Shown piece by piece: positions 23,846 through 33,591 of a stretch of 64,000 nucleotides of DNA; the stretch's first letter is position 1, and every line of letters begins with the position of its first letter. Below the pieces are notes generated by a model. It saw nothing but the letters and a program-made list of their open reading frames with translations. It was not told the DNA's origin and ran no database searches. Origin of the DNA: Salticus scenicus. Taxonomy: Eukaryota > Arthropoda > Arachnida > Araneae > Salticidae. The DNA lies in contig OZ005656.1 of assembly GCA_963930645.1 (NCBI GenBank), positions 189,051,079 through 189,115,078 on the forward strand, given 5' to 3'. The translations under genes and the position numbers were made by a program.

Positions 23846-24637
23846 AAAACAGTGTTTTTACTATACCCAGCGTTAATACCTAAGTGAATAATTTTATTAA
23901 TTTCTTTATTTTCGTTAAACTGGAAGGAGGTATAATTGATGGCACGAAAAATATAAGAGCGAAAAAAAGCTATTTTAAATTCAATAGGATGAGCGGATGC
24001 AACAGGTATGGGGGAGGGGATAAAAGAGTCTTTGTAATAAACGTCAAACCAAATAGTAGAGTTATCTTCATTACGGTGAATAGTTAAGTCCAAAAAGGAC
24101 AGAGTCCGGTTAACTTCAGATTCAAATGTAAATTTAATAGAGGGGAATTGTTTATTGAGAATATCAATAAACTCAAGGAGAGAATTTTTAGAAAAAGGCC
24201 AAGAAATAAAAATGTCATCCACATAACGTAAATATATTGTGGGTTTAAGGGTAATTGAAGCAAACGCACGTTCTTCTAAATCTATTAATAGAATATCTGC
24301 AAGCAAGGGACTAAGGGGGGATCCCATAGGGGCACCAAAAGTTTGTTTATAAATGATACCATTAAATATGAAAACATTATTGGAATTAATTAAATTAAAG
24401 GCTTCTAAAATAAAATTAAGATATGACGCCAGGATAGGATTGTTTTTACATTTATTAGCAATAATATTGTATACCTCATCTAACGGGATATTGGGAAAGA
24501 GAGAAATTATATCTAAACTAAAAAATTTATCAGTACGGTTTAATTTTGTGTTTAAAATTCTAGTTTTAACATCGATACCCGAATTCACAATATGTGGATT
24601 ACCACTAATAATAGGTTTGAGTAGGTTAGATAAAAAT
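23818..24637 (-). pseudogene. Reverse transcriptase of Penelope-like element 1, 5'-truncated
   Basis: The frame is open from the junction at about 24637 to the stop at 23818, with no natural start because the N-terminal part is missing. RT motifs in order: SLDIISLFPNIP (motif A with the first catalytic aspartate), GAPMGSPLSPLLADI (motif B), YLRYVDDIFI (motif C with the paired aspartates) and LSFLDLTIHR. The FLDLTI phrase and the GIY-YIG domain downstream place it in the Penelope-like class, relatives of telomerase RT. Catalytic residues are intact. The copy is dead because of the 5' truncation and the frameshift before the endonuclease. Confidence 0.88.
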
Positions 24638-24639
24638 AG

Positions 24640-24847
24640 AGAGAAAAAAAGTTCAATTCTAGTAGACTTTCTTTACGAACACCCTAATGCTATTCCTATG
24701 TGGACCCAGTCCGAAGTTATTTCAGCCCCTCGAGACTTTCAAGACCTGCTAATAACAGAAGCCGTAAATATTATCAAATACAATAAAGTTATTAACTCCA
24801 AGGACGCTGCATCACTTCATAAAATATGGCACGCGTTGTGCTCATAG
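24640..24847 (+). pseudogene. Endonuclease C-terminal fragment, inverted copy
   Basis: The frame KKSSILVDFLYEHPNAIP through to KIWHALCS and stop repeats the last part of the minus-strand endonuclease, with no nucleotide difference seen in the coding arm. It has no start of its own and lacks the GIY-YIG strands. It marks the plus-strand half of the inverted composite. Confidence 0.85.
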
Positions 24848-24984
24848 GGGAGAAAAAAAAAAATATATACTGAAAATAATATTGAAAATGAATAATTTTT
24901 ATTGTAACTGTATTATTGTAACCGTAACTTTAAACCATTTGAACTTCTTTATTTATATATTGCTAGTTTCTATGTAACGTAATT

Positions 24985-25027
24985 ACACCTGATGATGCTA
25001 TTATTATGATAGCGAAAAGCTTTGTGT
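24985..25027 (+). ncRNA. Hammerhead ribozyme core, element 1 plus copy
   Basis: CTGATGA (24989-24995), a GCTAT/ATAGC helix II and GAAA (25014-25017), with ACAC and GTGT outside as helix I. The core sequence is the same as the minus-strand copy at 23135-23177. Confidence 0.75.
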
Positions 25028-25086
25028 AGTTTTTAATAAAAATATTGTATATACGTGTTTTAAAGTGGTTTTGTTACCTTTTATAT

Positions 25087-26029
25087 TATTTATACACGTG
25101 AAATGTTGTATAATTTTAAACTTTTACTAGTTTTTAATCTTAATTATATAAACATAATTATTCAGATTTGAAAATTCATACCTTTTATTTTACGGATTTT
25201 TCTGTCTGAATTAAGGATTTATGAATAACCTCTAATAAAAGGCCATCTTACTAAAGGGACAATTTTCTAAGGCTCGATTGATTTCACTGTATATTTCGAA
25301 TGACCAGATGGCGTCCTCGAAAATTCGAGGATGTTATTAAAAATATTACAATTACATATTTACACAGATATAATTTTTACCAAAAAAATGAGTATTTAAA
25401 GGGTTACAATTATGATACATAATACCTTTGCTATAATTTTTCGAAACTTAGAAAAAGGATTTCAAAGTAAGGGCTGTTCTTATGTAATTCGAGGATATAT
25501 GGTCATCCTGCGGTGTATACACCTTATCATCTTTGAATTCTAAGGGGGGGAAATAGCAAAACCATTTAACCAAAAATGAATTAAACTTGCCAAAAAAATT
25601 AGTGCTAAAGCTTTGCGCATAATCGATGTTATGCATAATATAACTATGCTTTTAGGAAATTTACATGTATTTAATTTTGTTTCATTAAAATTAATGGTTC
25701 CATGAATAAGATTTTGGACAGTTATGCCACAACTGTCTACACAAAAACCGACACAAGTTTAAATAAATAAAATGGAAATTTCCTATTCCAATAAATACTT
25801 CTCCATGACTTAATTCAAAACAAATTATATATATTTTTTCCCCTTGTTTATACCGCTTCATTCTTTGGTAGACCCGGGTCTGCAACTTCTTAAGAAACGC
25901 TTTCAACTAGACTCCGATGTAAACATATAATATTTTAAAACACAAGTTGTAAGGGTGATTATTTGTTGTTCCATCTTTATCCCCCATGCTTGCTTTGTAC
26001 GTGTCTAAAGTCAATAATAGCCAGTTATA
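25087..26029. other. Gene-free stretch
   Basis: It contains a small palindrome CCTCGAAAATTCGAGG at 25315 and otherwise low-repeat AT-rich DNA. Open frames on the minus strand at 25448-25636 and 25691-25906 show no recognisable domain and are probably chance. Confidence 0.5.
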
Positions 26030-27350
26030 CAGTGTGTCCTAAAAGTTCCAGTACTCCAACTTAAAAAACTCAATATCTGTGATTTTCTTTTTTAAATATT
26101 AAATTTTATCGGCGCTTATCATTGCATAATTTCTTCAGTGTTTCTCGTTTGCTTCTTTTCTTGTTCAAGTTGTGCGAAAATAAATTTTTATGTTATTTTG
26201 TGCTTCATAGTCAAATGAGTTTATTACTCATTAAGACAATTTCGCTGCTTGAGGCGTATTCTGAATGCAAATCGTATGAAAGATGCAAAGAAGTTTTGCG
26301 ATATAAATATCCAGATGATGCTATACCGAGCAAAAATACGCTTTATCAGCTCGTTCGACGATTTCGTAATTCAGGCTCGATGGAAGACAAGCAGAGGAAT
26401 TGAGGACCTAAAGTTGTTACACCAGCCTTTCTGCAAGACACTCAACGAAGAATTGCAAACCCTTAAAAAACCATTAGGCTTTTAGCCCAATAAATGCATG
26501 TATTTTGTGGATTGACACAAAAGACTTTCTGAGCTTTAAATTTTTGTGCTTATCGTGTAAAAATAACACAGGATATAAAGCCAACATACATTGAGAAGCG
26601 GTTACATTATTGCTGGTCGTTCCGCAGATTTATTCGAAACAACATCAACATTTTGGATAAAGCATTTTTCTCGGATGAGGCATGGTTTTATTTGAGCGAT
26701 CACCAGAAAACTCTCGCTTTTGGTCATTGACCAATCCTCATTCGTTAATGCAAACACCTTCACATTCTATGATGCGTATGATGCGTATGATGCGCTGTAT
26801 CACTTAAAAGAATTGTTGGACCTCTGTTTTGTTTATGTTTACAGGGAACTTATCCACCAATTTGCTGCATTGTTAGAAGTGAATAAACGAGATTACAGGT
26901 TCCAACAAGGAGGTGCAACATGCTATACAATTAATGAAACCTTGTAGATTTTTTTGGCAATCGACTCATCTCAAGAAATCTTTGGTCACTTCGATCTCCT
27001 GATATGACTATCCCGGACTTTTTTTTATGGGGATATTTAAAGAACAAAGTTTATGCGGATAATCTTTAAACTAGAGATGATTTTAAAATTCCCATTACTC
27101 GAAGGATACAAAAAGTCACTCACATCATGTTAAAACACGTTTCTAAAAACATGCGCAAACGAGTTCAGCTTTGCCTCCTAGAAAAGGGCGGACAATTTGA
27201 CCATTTATTATATAAATGCAAGTTCTGCTTTTTTTCCTTCATTATTTTAAATGTGCTTTTTATCATTAGCATAAAAATAATCTCTTTAAGGTTTATTGTT
27301 TTATGAATAATAAATACATCAGCGTCAGTACTGGAACATTTAGGACACAC
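26030..27350 (+). mobile_element. Dead mariner-type transposon
   Basis: Terminal inverted repeats: the left end CAGTGTGTCCTAAAAGTTCC, and the right end reversed AGTGTGTCCTAAATGTTCC, both continuing into AGTACT. TA flanks both sides. The size (about 1.3 kb) and a single transposase frame are typical of mariner elements. Degeneration is advanced. Confidence 0.85.
26215..27216 (+). pseudogene. Mariner transposase, broken by stops and frameshifts
   Basis: From ATG 26215 the first frame gives a helix-turn-helix region (LLEAYSECKSYERCKEVL, then SKNTLYQLVRRFRNSGS), ending in a stop at 26401. Further fragments in shifting frames are recognisable: KRLHYCWSFRRFI, ILDKAFFSDEAWFYLS (first catalytic aspartate), FQQGGATCYTINETL (the usual FQQDGA; here the aspartate is replaced by glycine, so the second catalytic residue is lost), and SPDM..PDFF.WGYLKNKVY further on. 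A triple GATGCGTAT repeat near 26770 has expanded the middle. It cannot make active transposase. Family assignment rests on these motifs. Confidence 0.85.
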
Positions 27351-27748
27351 TATAAAAAGGAAATTAATTCTTTTATTAGGGATCTTAAAAGGGGGAAGGG
27401 GACTTATCCACTCGTTATTTAATTCTACTTTTATTTAAATTTAACTTAAAGCACGGCTTAGTGTCAGTATGCGTATATGTTGAATTAAACCAACTGAAAA
27501 TTTCCTTATACTTGATTAACTTTTCGACTAGAACAAATCACATCAGCCCTTTCAAAGCACACACACTTTCAAAAGATGACATAATAGCTTTCCTGTCCTC
27601 CAAAAGCACATAAGATGATTCACCGATAAATAGTTTAGCTGGAAAAATACTTCACTTCTTTCTTCTTTCACTTTAAAGCATCTTAACGGAAAATATTGAC
27701 ACATAAACGAACTCTAAAAATTCCCAACTTCCATAACTTGTTCCAAGT
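27351..27748. other. Gene-free stretch
   Basis: No repeat or coding signal was recognised between the mariner end and the minisatellite. Confidence 0.5.
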
Positions 27749-28010
27749 ACTTTTACAATTTCCTCCAAAACCGACGCCAACTAAACGCAACTCAAATGGT
27801 CATCTCACCTTCAACTAATCAAACTATCTATGGACAAGTTACACTTCTTCCGAAGCCAACGCCAATTAAACGAGATTCAGATGGACCATGAAATAACCAA
27901 ACTCTCCATGTATAACTTACATTTCGTCCAAAACCAACGACAACTAAACGAAACTCGAGTGGACATCTTACCCTCAACTATCCAAACTCTCGATGGACAA
28001 CTTACACTTC
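27749..28010 (+). repeat. Minisatellite, about 86-bp unit
   Basis: Three units start near 27749, 27837 and 27915, and a fourth begins at 28001. Shared phrases are CCAACGCCAACTAAACG and CAAACTCTCGATGGACAA. The array happens to stay open in one plus-strand frame (27830-28024), giving a repeating LHF...QRQLNE peptide. There is no independent evidence that this is translated. Confidence 0.75.
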
Positions 28011-28776
28011 TAATATCAGCGTGATTTCAAGCGAGAAAGGCTTCACTATACTTTACAAAGTTCTTATAATAGTGACCAACTGAAAATTGTATATTTCTGC
28101 AAATGTTCTCTGTATATGATTTCCCCTCCCCATAAGGAAAATCGACTAAACACTATCTCTTGGCAAAATTTTAAACTAATTTTCAAATAATATGTATTAA
28201 TTTTTTAGTAAAAATGTAGCTAATAGTACAATTTTAATGTCCATCGTTATTTAAATTATTCCCGTTCAAAAAAGGACATTTACCTATATCTCTGAATGTC
28301 CTTTTTATAAGATAAAAGCAGAGGAAAAGAGCAAAAATATTTTAAGAAGAATCATTATTTTTTGTTTTTTTAACAATATATACCGATTTCTAGAGAAATA
28401 GCCGACAAATTATTCTTCAACTTGGTTTTTTTCCGTAAAGAATCAGTTCCAAAAGCATTTAGTGCAGAAAAGATGTATCGGAGCAAAAAGATTATTTGTC
28501 GAGAAACTTTATATTATAAAAGCTTTTAATGCTCAGTTAGTTTTACATAATTTACACGATACTTGTACTCAGTTTTATAAAAACAGTCTGAGTATCTACA
28601 AAGAGAGCGACCTTAAAGAGGAAGAAGGAGAGTGAAATTTAAATATTTACCAAAACGCTGAGAAATATGGGGTGAAAGATTTCGATAAATTCTCAATAAT
28701 TATTTTAGAAATTATCATTTGTTAGAGTAGAGTCAAGTTTATCTGGAATCCACAAGTAGAAAAGGCAACTCCAGAA

Positions 28777-28816
<40 letters not shown>

Positions 28817-28829
28817 TATACTATATGCA
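28011..28829. other. Gene-free stretch ending in poly-A and (TA)n
   Basis: Nothing recognisable until A20 followed by (TA)n at about 28776-28820, immediately before the fold-back element. Confidence 0.55.
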
Positions 28830-29313
28830 GGGTGTTCCAAAAGTGCCCCCCCCCTCCTAACTCAAATTTTTGAAAAATGGCGAAACACGTGTTCAATGAA
28901 TTCGAGAGAGACCTCTTTTGGTGAAAAAACTTTGGGCTCGAGGGGGCTAGGGGGGGGGGCGCTATGGAGGGCAACTTTAAAATTTCAAATAGGAAAGTAT
29001 GTCTTGTGATGCATCCCTGGAAACGTCTTTTCAAGACAATGAATTTGATACAAATAGTTTCGCCCTACAATTATTATTAAAGGAGATACATGAGTTTTTA
29101 GATTTTTGTAATGTGGATTTTATATTTATGTATCCCCTTTAATAATTACCGCAGGAAAAAACTATTTATACTAAATCCATTGTCTTGAAGAGACGTTTCC
29201 CGGGATGTATCACAAGACATACCTTCCCATTAGAAATTTTAAAGTTGTATTCCCTAGCGGCACTCTTACCACTCCCTTGCCCGGTCCCAAACATTTTTGG
29301 GCAAAGTATGTCT

Positions 29314-29706
29314 TGTAGTAAAATCAATTCCCTTTAGACGGCGCTGCGTCGCCACTGAAAGAAAACAGAAGAACTTAAATGTTTTTGTTTTAGATTTTGG
29401 CAACAGACAGTAAGTTTAGTTTTTTAGATTTTGATTCTTCGACTGCATTCGAAGATGGAATTTTTCGATCTCTCACACTATGAGAGTTGATTAGATTCGG
29501 AACTATGTTCCTTTAAGTATTTCCTTTTTGTATATAATGTAATTTAAAGTGTAAATAGATCTTTTATTTTATTATAATCATTAAATTTCAAAAAGAATAA
29601 TGCATCGTTGTCCCTTTTTCATTCTCTTGCTTAAAGAAATCCGGCATCTCGATTTTGTTCTTTTTTCTTAGATTTCAAATACCACTGAACCGAGAATTAT
29701 TTTACA
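29314..29706 (+). repeat. 5' LTR
   Basis: It begins TGTAGTAAAATC and ends TATTTTACA, with a short terminal inverted repeat. It would contain the promoter. Downstream TGTTGCATCAGTGCCGG (about 29710) lies where a primer-binding site is expected but lacks the usual TGG start, so the tRNA primer cannot be named. Confidence 0.95.
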
Positions 29707-29868
29707 TTTTGTTGCATCAGTGCCGGAAGAGAATGTTGTTTTTGAAAGAGACGATGCTTGTATTAAATTCGATTAGGTATTAAAATTCCCCTTTGTGTTT
29801 CATAATATTGGATTAGCTCTTAAAGAGCGAAGACTGCTCAAGGTAAGAAATATTTATGGAAATTTACA

Positions 29869-31113
29869 ATGGATGACAAACACAAAATTAATAGAAAAAT
29901 TATTCGATCCAGCGTTACGAATTTGGTGAATAGTATAGAATTAAATATAAAAGAAGATCATTTAAATGTTGAAGATTTAGAGGAAACTCTTAATCAACTA
30001 ACTATAAAAAATGGGCTTCTACAGGAAGCCGATAGGGAAATAGAAAAAATAATTCCTTTAACGGAATATGAAAATGAAAAAAACGTGTGTTATGAATACC
30101 AAGACAAAATCGCGAACGCTATTTTTAGAGCAAAAAAGAAAATAAAAGTAAATTCAGTCGAAAATAGCGGTGTAAATTCAAATGTTTCAAGTACATTACA
30201 GAATAGAAGTACACCGTTAAGTGAGAACAAATTCGTTAAACTCCCGAAATTAATCATTCAAAAATTTGGCGATGAATTGTCCCAATTTATGAGTTTTTGG
30301 AATACTTTTCAAGTTACTATTCATGACAATGAAGCTTTGTCAAAGGTTGAGAAATTTAATTATTTAAAAAGTTATTTAACTTCGACAGCTTTAAATTCCA
30401 TACACGGGTTAGAAATTTCAGAACAAAATTATGATAAAGCCGTAGAAATTCTTAAACAAAGATTCGGTCAACGCGATATGATAATTAACTACCACATGAA
30501 CAATTTGTTAAATTTAGCACCCGTTTATAAATCCACAGATATTTTCAGATTAAAAAAATTACATGAAGAAATCGAGATAAATATTAGATCATTATCCTCG
30601 TTAGAAGTTGATGAAAATAATTATAGTGCTATGTTAATCGCAGTAATTCTAAAGTCACTACCGTCCGATTTAAACTTAGAATTCAATAGAAAACACGCAT
30701 CTAACTTACATGGAATTAAAATTCAAGAGCTATTAGATTTCATACAAACGGAAATAATTTCGCGGGAAAGAACATTATCTACAAAAAATAAAACAAACGA
30801 ACAAATAAAAAGTAACAAATTGAGTAATCGAGACGGCGGCAGATTATCGTCTGCGCATGAATTAATCACTACGGTGGAAAATAAACAGATGAGATGCATT
30901 TTTTGTAAAAAGAATCACGCATCAGAAAATTGCTTTGCGTTTGATGTTGAAAAGAAAAAGAATATTTTGAAATCTCAGGGCCGTTGTTCTTTGTGTTTGG
31001 AACCAAAGCACCGTATTTCGGAATGCGATAGGGACATTAAATGCAGAATATGTGGATATAAACATAATATAACTCCTGTTACAAATCTAAACATAAACCT
31101 CAGGAAAAAATAA
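29869..31113 (+). CDS. Gag of the BEL/Pao element
   Basis: 414 codons from ATG 29869. The N-terminal third is charged and probably helical. Residues about 125-260 (KLPKLIIQKFGDELSQFMSF onward, FNYLKSYLTSTAL, LKQRFG) match the DUF1759 capsid-like region of BEL/Pao Gag. Zinc knuckles follow: CIFCKKNHASENC (343-355) and CSLCLEPKHRISEC (from 373), both CX2CX4HX4C-like, then an incomplete third, CRICGYKH (from 392). The frame runs off into an unrelated tail and stops at 31113, while the next domain continues in another frame. In most BEL/Pao elements gag and pol are one frame, so a small indel near 31060-31075 has probably cut them apart. The role is packaging of the element RNA in virus-like particles. 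Confidence 0.9.
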   Translation: MDDKHKINRKIIRSSVTNLVNSIELNIKEDHLNVEDLEETLNQLTIKNGLLQEADREIEKIIPLTEYENEKNVCYEYQDKIANAIFRAKKKIKVNSVENSGVNSNVSSTLQNRSTPLSENKFVKLPKLIIQKFGDELSQFMSFWNTFQVTIHDNEALSKVEKFNYLKSYLTSTALNSIHGLEISEQNYDKAVEILKQRFGQRDMIINYHMNNLLNLAPVYKSTDIFRLKKLHEEIEINIRSLSSLEVDENNYSAMLIAVILKSLPSDLNLEFNRKHASNLHGIKIQELLDFIQTEIISRERTLSTKNKTNEQIKSNKLSNRDGGRLSSAHELITTVENKQMRCIFCKKNHASENCFAFDVEKKKNILKSQGRCSLCLEPKHRISECDRDIKCRICGYKHNITPVTNLNINLRKK

Positions 31114-32282
31114 ATGTTCCTTCTGGTTCAGAATCCAAACATGAAATAGTTTCTACTGTTTCTTCTATTAATCAGGAAAATAAAATTTTGTTACAAACTT
31201 GTTCCGTAAATATTAAAAATAAAACGAAAGAGAAAACGATCCATTTGCTTCTCGATTCAGCTTCTAGTAGAACATTTTTATGTCGTTCTATTGCTAATGA
31301 ACTAAATTTAAAAGTGATTAGAAATGAAAAATTAAAAGTATACACATTTGGAAGTAAAACACCGATAGAAAAAACCTATGGCATAGTTAAATTAAAGCTC
31401 GTGAATAAAAATAAACCTGATCATAATATTCAAATTGAAGCGTTAGTTACGGATGAAATTTCTGGATCGTTCATTCACCCTCCCCCTGAAATGGAAAAAA
31501 TCACGAAAAATGATAATTTTCAGAATTTAGAATTAGCTGATATACCTAATAGTAAAGAAAGCATTATACTTTTGATAGGAGTCGATTATTATTATGATAT
31601 TGTGTTAGGTAATATTAGACGCATTAATAAAAATTTAGTAGCAGTAAAAACTGTGTTCGGTTGGGTTTTACAGGGAATTAAAACCGATTCTCTTGAATCA
31701 TTAACCATGAGTATCATAGTAGAAGAAAATTTGTTGTCAAAACAAATAGAAAATTTTTGGAATTTGGAAAATTCGGCTCTTATTAATCCGAAAGAAAAAT
31801 TTGACCTTTCCGAAAATAAAATTATGAAAAATTTTGAATCGGAAATTAAGTATGAAAATAAACGATATAAAGTTAAATTCCCTTGGAAAATTAGTAAATC
31901 ACAATTACGAAATAATTTTGAAATCGCTGAAAACAGATATTCGAGACTTAAGTACAAATTTTGTAGAAACCCAAATTTATTTTTTGAATACAACAATGTT
32001 TTACTGGATTATTTGAGAGAGGGGATTATAGAACCCGTTACGGATTTGGAGGAAAATTCTACAACCTTTTATTTACCACATAGAGCGGTAATAAAAACAG
32101 ATCGTACAACAAGTAAATTACGAATCGTGTTTGATGCGTCTTCACATGATTACAATAATCTTTCTCTTAATAATTGTCTATATATTGGACCTAATCTTTA
32201 TGAAGATATTTTTGACATTTTGTCTAGATTTAGATTTCATCCCGTAGCCTTTACTGCGGACATGAAACAAGCTTTTTTATAA
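31068..32282 (+). pseudogene. Protease and N-terminal RT of BEL/Pao pol
   Basis: The frame is open from 31068; no ATG opens it, and the first usable start-like codon is TTG 31188. LLDSASSRTF (about residues 21-30 from 31188) is the retropepsin active site with DSA in place of the more usual DSG, followed by the DUF1758-like segment ending FGWVLQGI. The RT fingers begin at FYLPHRAVIKTD and RIVFDASS, and the frame reaches the first catalytic aspartate region (FTADMKQAF). It then ends at a TAA (32280-32282) inside RT. By family comparison a glutamine codon is expected there, so this is a nonsense change. Confidence 0.88.
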
Positions 32283-33591
32283 ATTTTGATAGACGAGGAA
32301 GATAGAGACGTAACACGATTTTTGTTTACAGAAAGTCCTCACGAAGGCACCTCTCCCCTTCAGATTTTTAGATTCACTAGCTGCGACGATAAAACATCAT
32401 TTGAAAAATTTTAGCGACACACACAGGGAGACTGTTAGTTTTTTAAATGAAAACATCTATGTAGATGACATAATAGGAAGCCACCCATCAGTAGAGAAGG
32501 CTTTAACTACAAGTCTAGACTCACTTAGTATCTTTAAAGACGCGAGTATGCAACTTCACAAATTTCATACAAATTCGATACCATTACATGAACTTTGGGT
32601 ACAAAAAAATGTTGTTAGCAAGGATTCTAAAATATTTAAAGAAAATGATCCCCCTAATAAAGTTTTGGGTTTAGGGTGGAATAACTTGAAAGACACTCTC
32701 TATTTTGATTGTAGGGATTTAATAAACCTCGTTTCTAAACAGATAAATACTAAAAGGTTTGTTTTACAAGTACTAGGCAAAATTTATGACCCTATCGGTT
32801 TCCTAGGGCCCTACACTTTAAGAGTTAAATGCCTTATGCAGATGATCTGGAAGACTGGTCTTGATTGGGATGACACATTACCTGAAGATTTGAAAAAAAT
32901 ATGGAAAGACTGGTGTAATGAAGTAACTCATCTTTCTAAATTTTCTGTGCCGAGATATTATTTTTCCGATTTTCCAGAATTTAACATCGGTGATTTGCAA
33001 CTACATGTTTTCTCAGATGCTAGTATCAAAGCATTTGGCACTGTTGCCTATTTTAGAATTAAAGAAATCTCGAATGAAAAATGCAAAACGATATTCGTTG
33101 CTTCCAAAAATAGAGTAGCGCCTTTGAAAAATCTCACGCTACCTAAACTTGAACTCACAGCTGCATTGTTGGCGGCTAAACTAGGTCATAATATTTTGAG
33201 AGCTCTGAAATTAGATATACCCATGTTTTACTGGACAGACTCAATGATCGCTTTTTTTTTTTTTTGGATTAGAGGCTCTCCAGAAAAGTTTAAGCCGTTT
33301 GTGCAGAATAGAGTACAAGATATTCGTGAATTGACATCTCCTTCAAATTGGAGGCACTGTCCCGGTTCGCCTAATCCTGCCGACCTTGTATCCAGAGGTG
33401 CAAAGATCATAAAATTAATTAACGATAGATTGTGGTTAAATGGGCCTGAATGGCTCAGTTCACCCCCCGAACTTTGGCCTAAGCCTGATGATAAACAAAA
33501 GCTAGATGTAGAAAGCTTAGAATATAGAAAAAAAGATAAAAGAAACACTCCTTTTCAATTGCATGACAGAACAACTAGAAAACCCCATTGA
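32283..33591 (+). pseudogene. C-terminal RT and RNase H of BEL/Pao pol
   Basis: After the nonsense codon the same frame continues to about 32370 (RFLFTE...IFRFT). It then jumps frame at LAATIKHHLKNF, and the intervening motif with the conserved GVTSSPF-type phrase is absent, so a small deletion plus frameshift has removed part of RT. From 32401 the frame runs to 33591: YVDD at residues 20-23 (intact catalytic pair), the A17-like LGLGWN and GKIYDPIGFLGP, then RNase H with HVFSDAS, LPKLELTAALLA and YWTDS. A T15 run at about 33252-33266 has inserted phenylalanines after the last RNase H aspartate. The frame ends in the wrong phase at 33591, where integrase continues in another frame. Confidence 0.88.

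Larger units (their letters stand above)
23077..25086. mobile_element. Penelope-like element 1, inverted composite
   Basis: A minus-strand copy (23077 to about 24638) carries a reverse transcriptase and a GIY-YIG endonuclease. It is joined head-to-head at about 24638 to a plus-strand 5'-truncated copy (to 25086) that keeps only the endonuclease C-terminus and the 3' end. The shared arm (about 440 bp) is identical over the coding part and slightly diverged in the untranslated part. Both outer ends carry a hammerhead core. The junction shares AGAGAAAAAAAG with the internal site, suggesting microhomology. I could not identify a convincing target duplication. Confidence 0.85.

Noticed and set aside
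24353..24847. 164-codon plus-strand frame across the Penelope-like junction
   Set aside because: The first half is antisense to RT; only the last 69 codons (24640 onward) are a sense endonuclease fragment, which is annotated separately.
28705..29034. 109-codon minus-strand frame rich in proline and phenylalanine
   Set aside because: It is an antisense reading of the G-rich and TA-rich start of the fold-back element; the related 60906-61166 frame has the same cause.
31592..31996. 134-codon minus-strand frame
   Set aside because: Antisense shadow of the BEL/Pao pol coding region.
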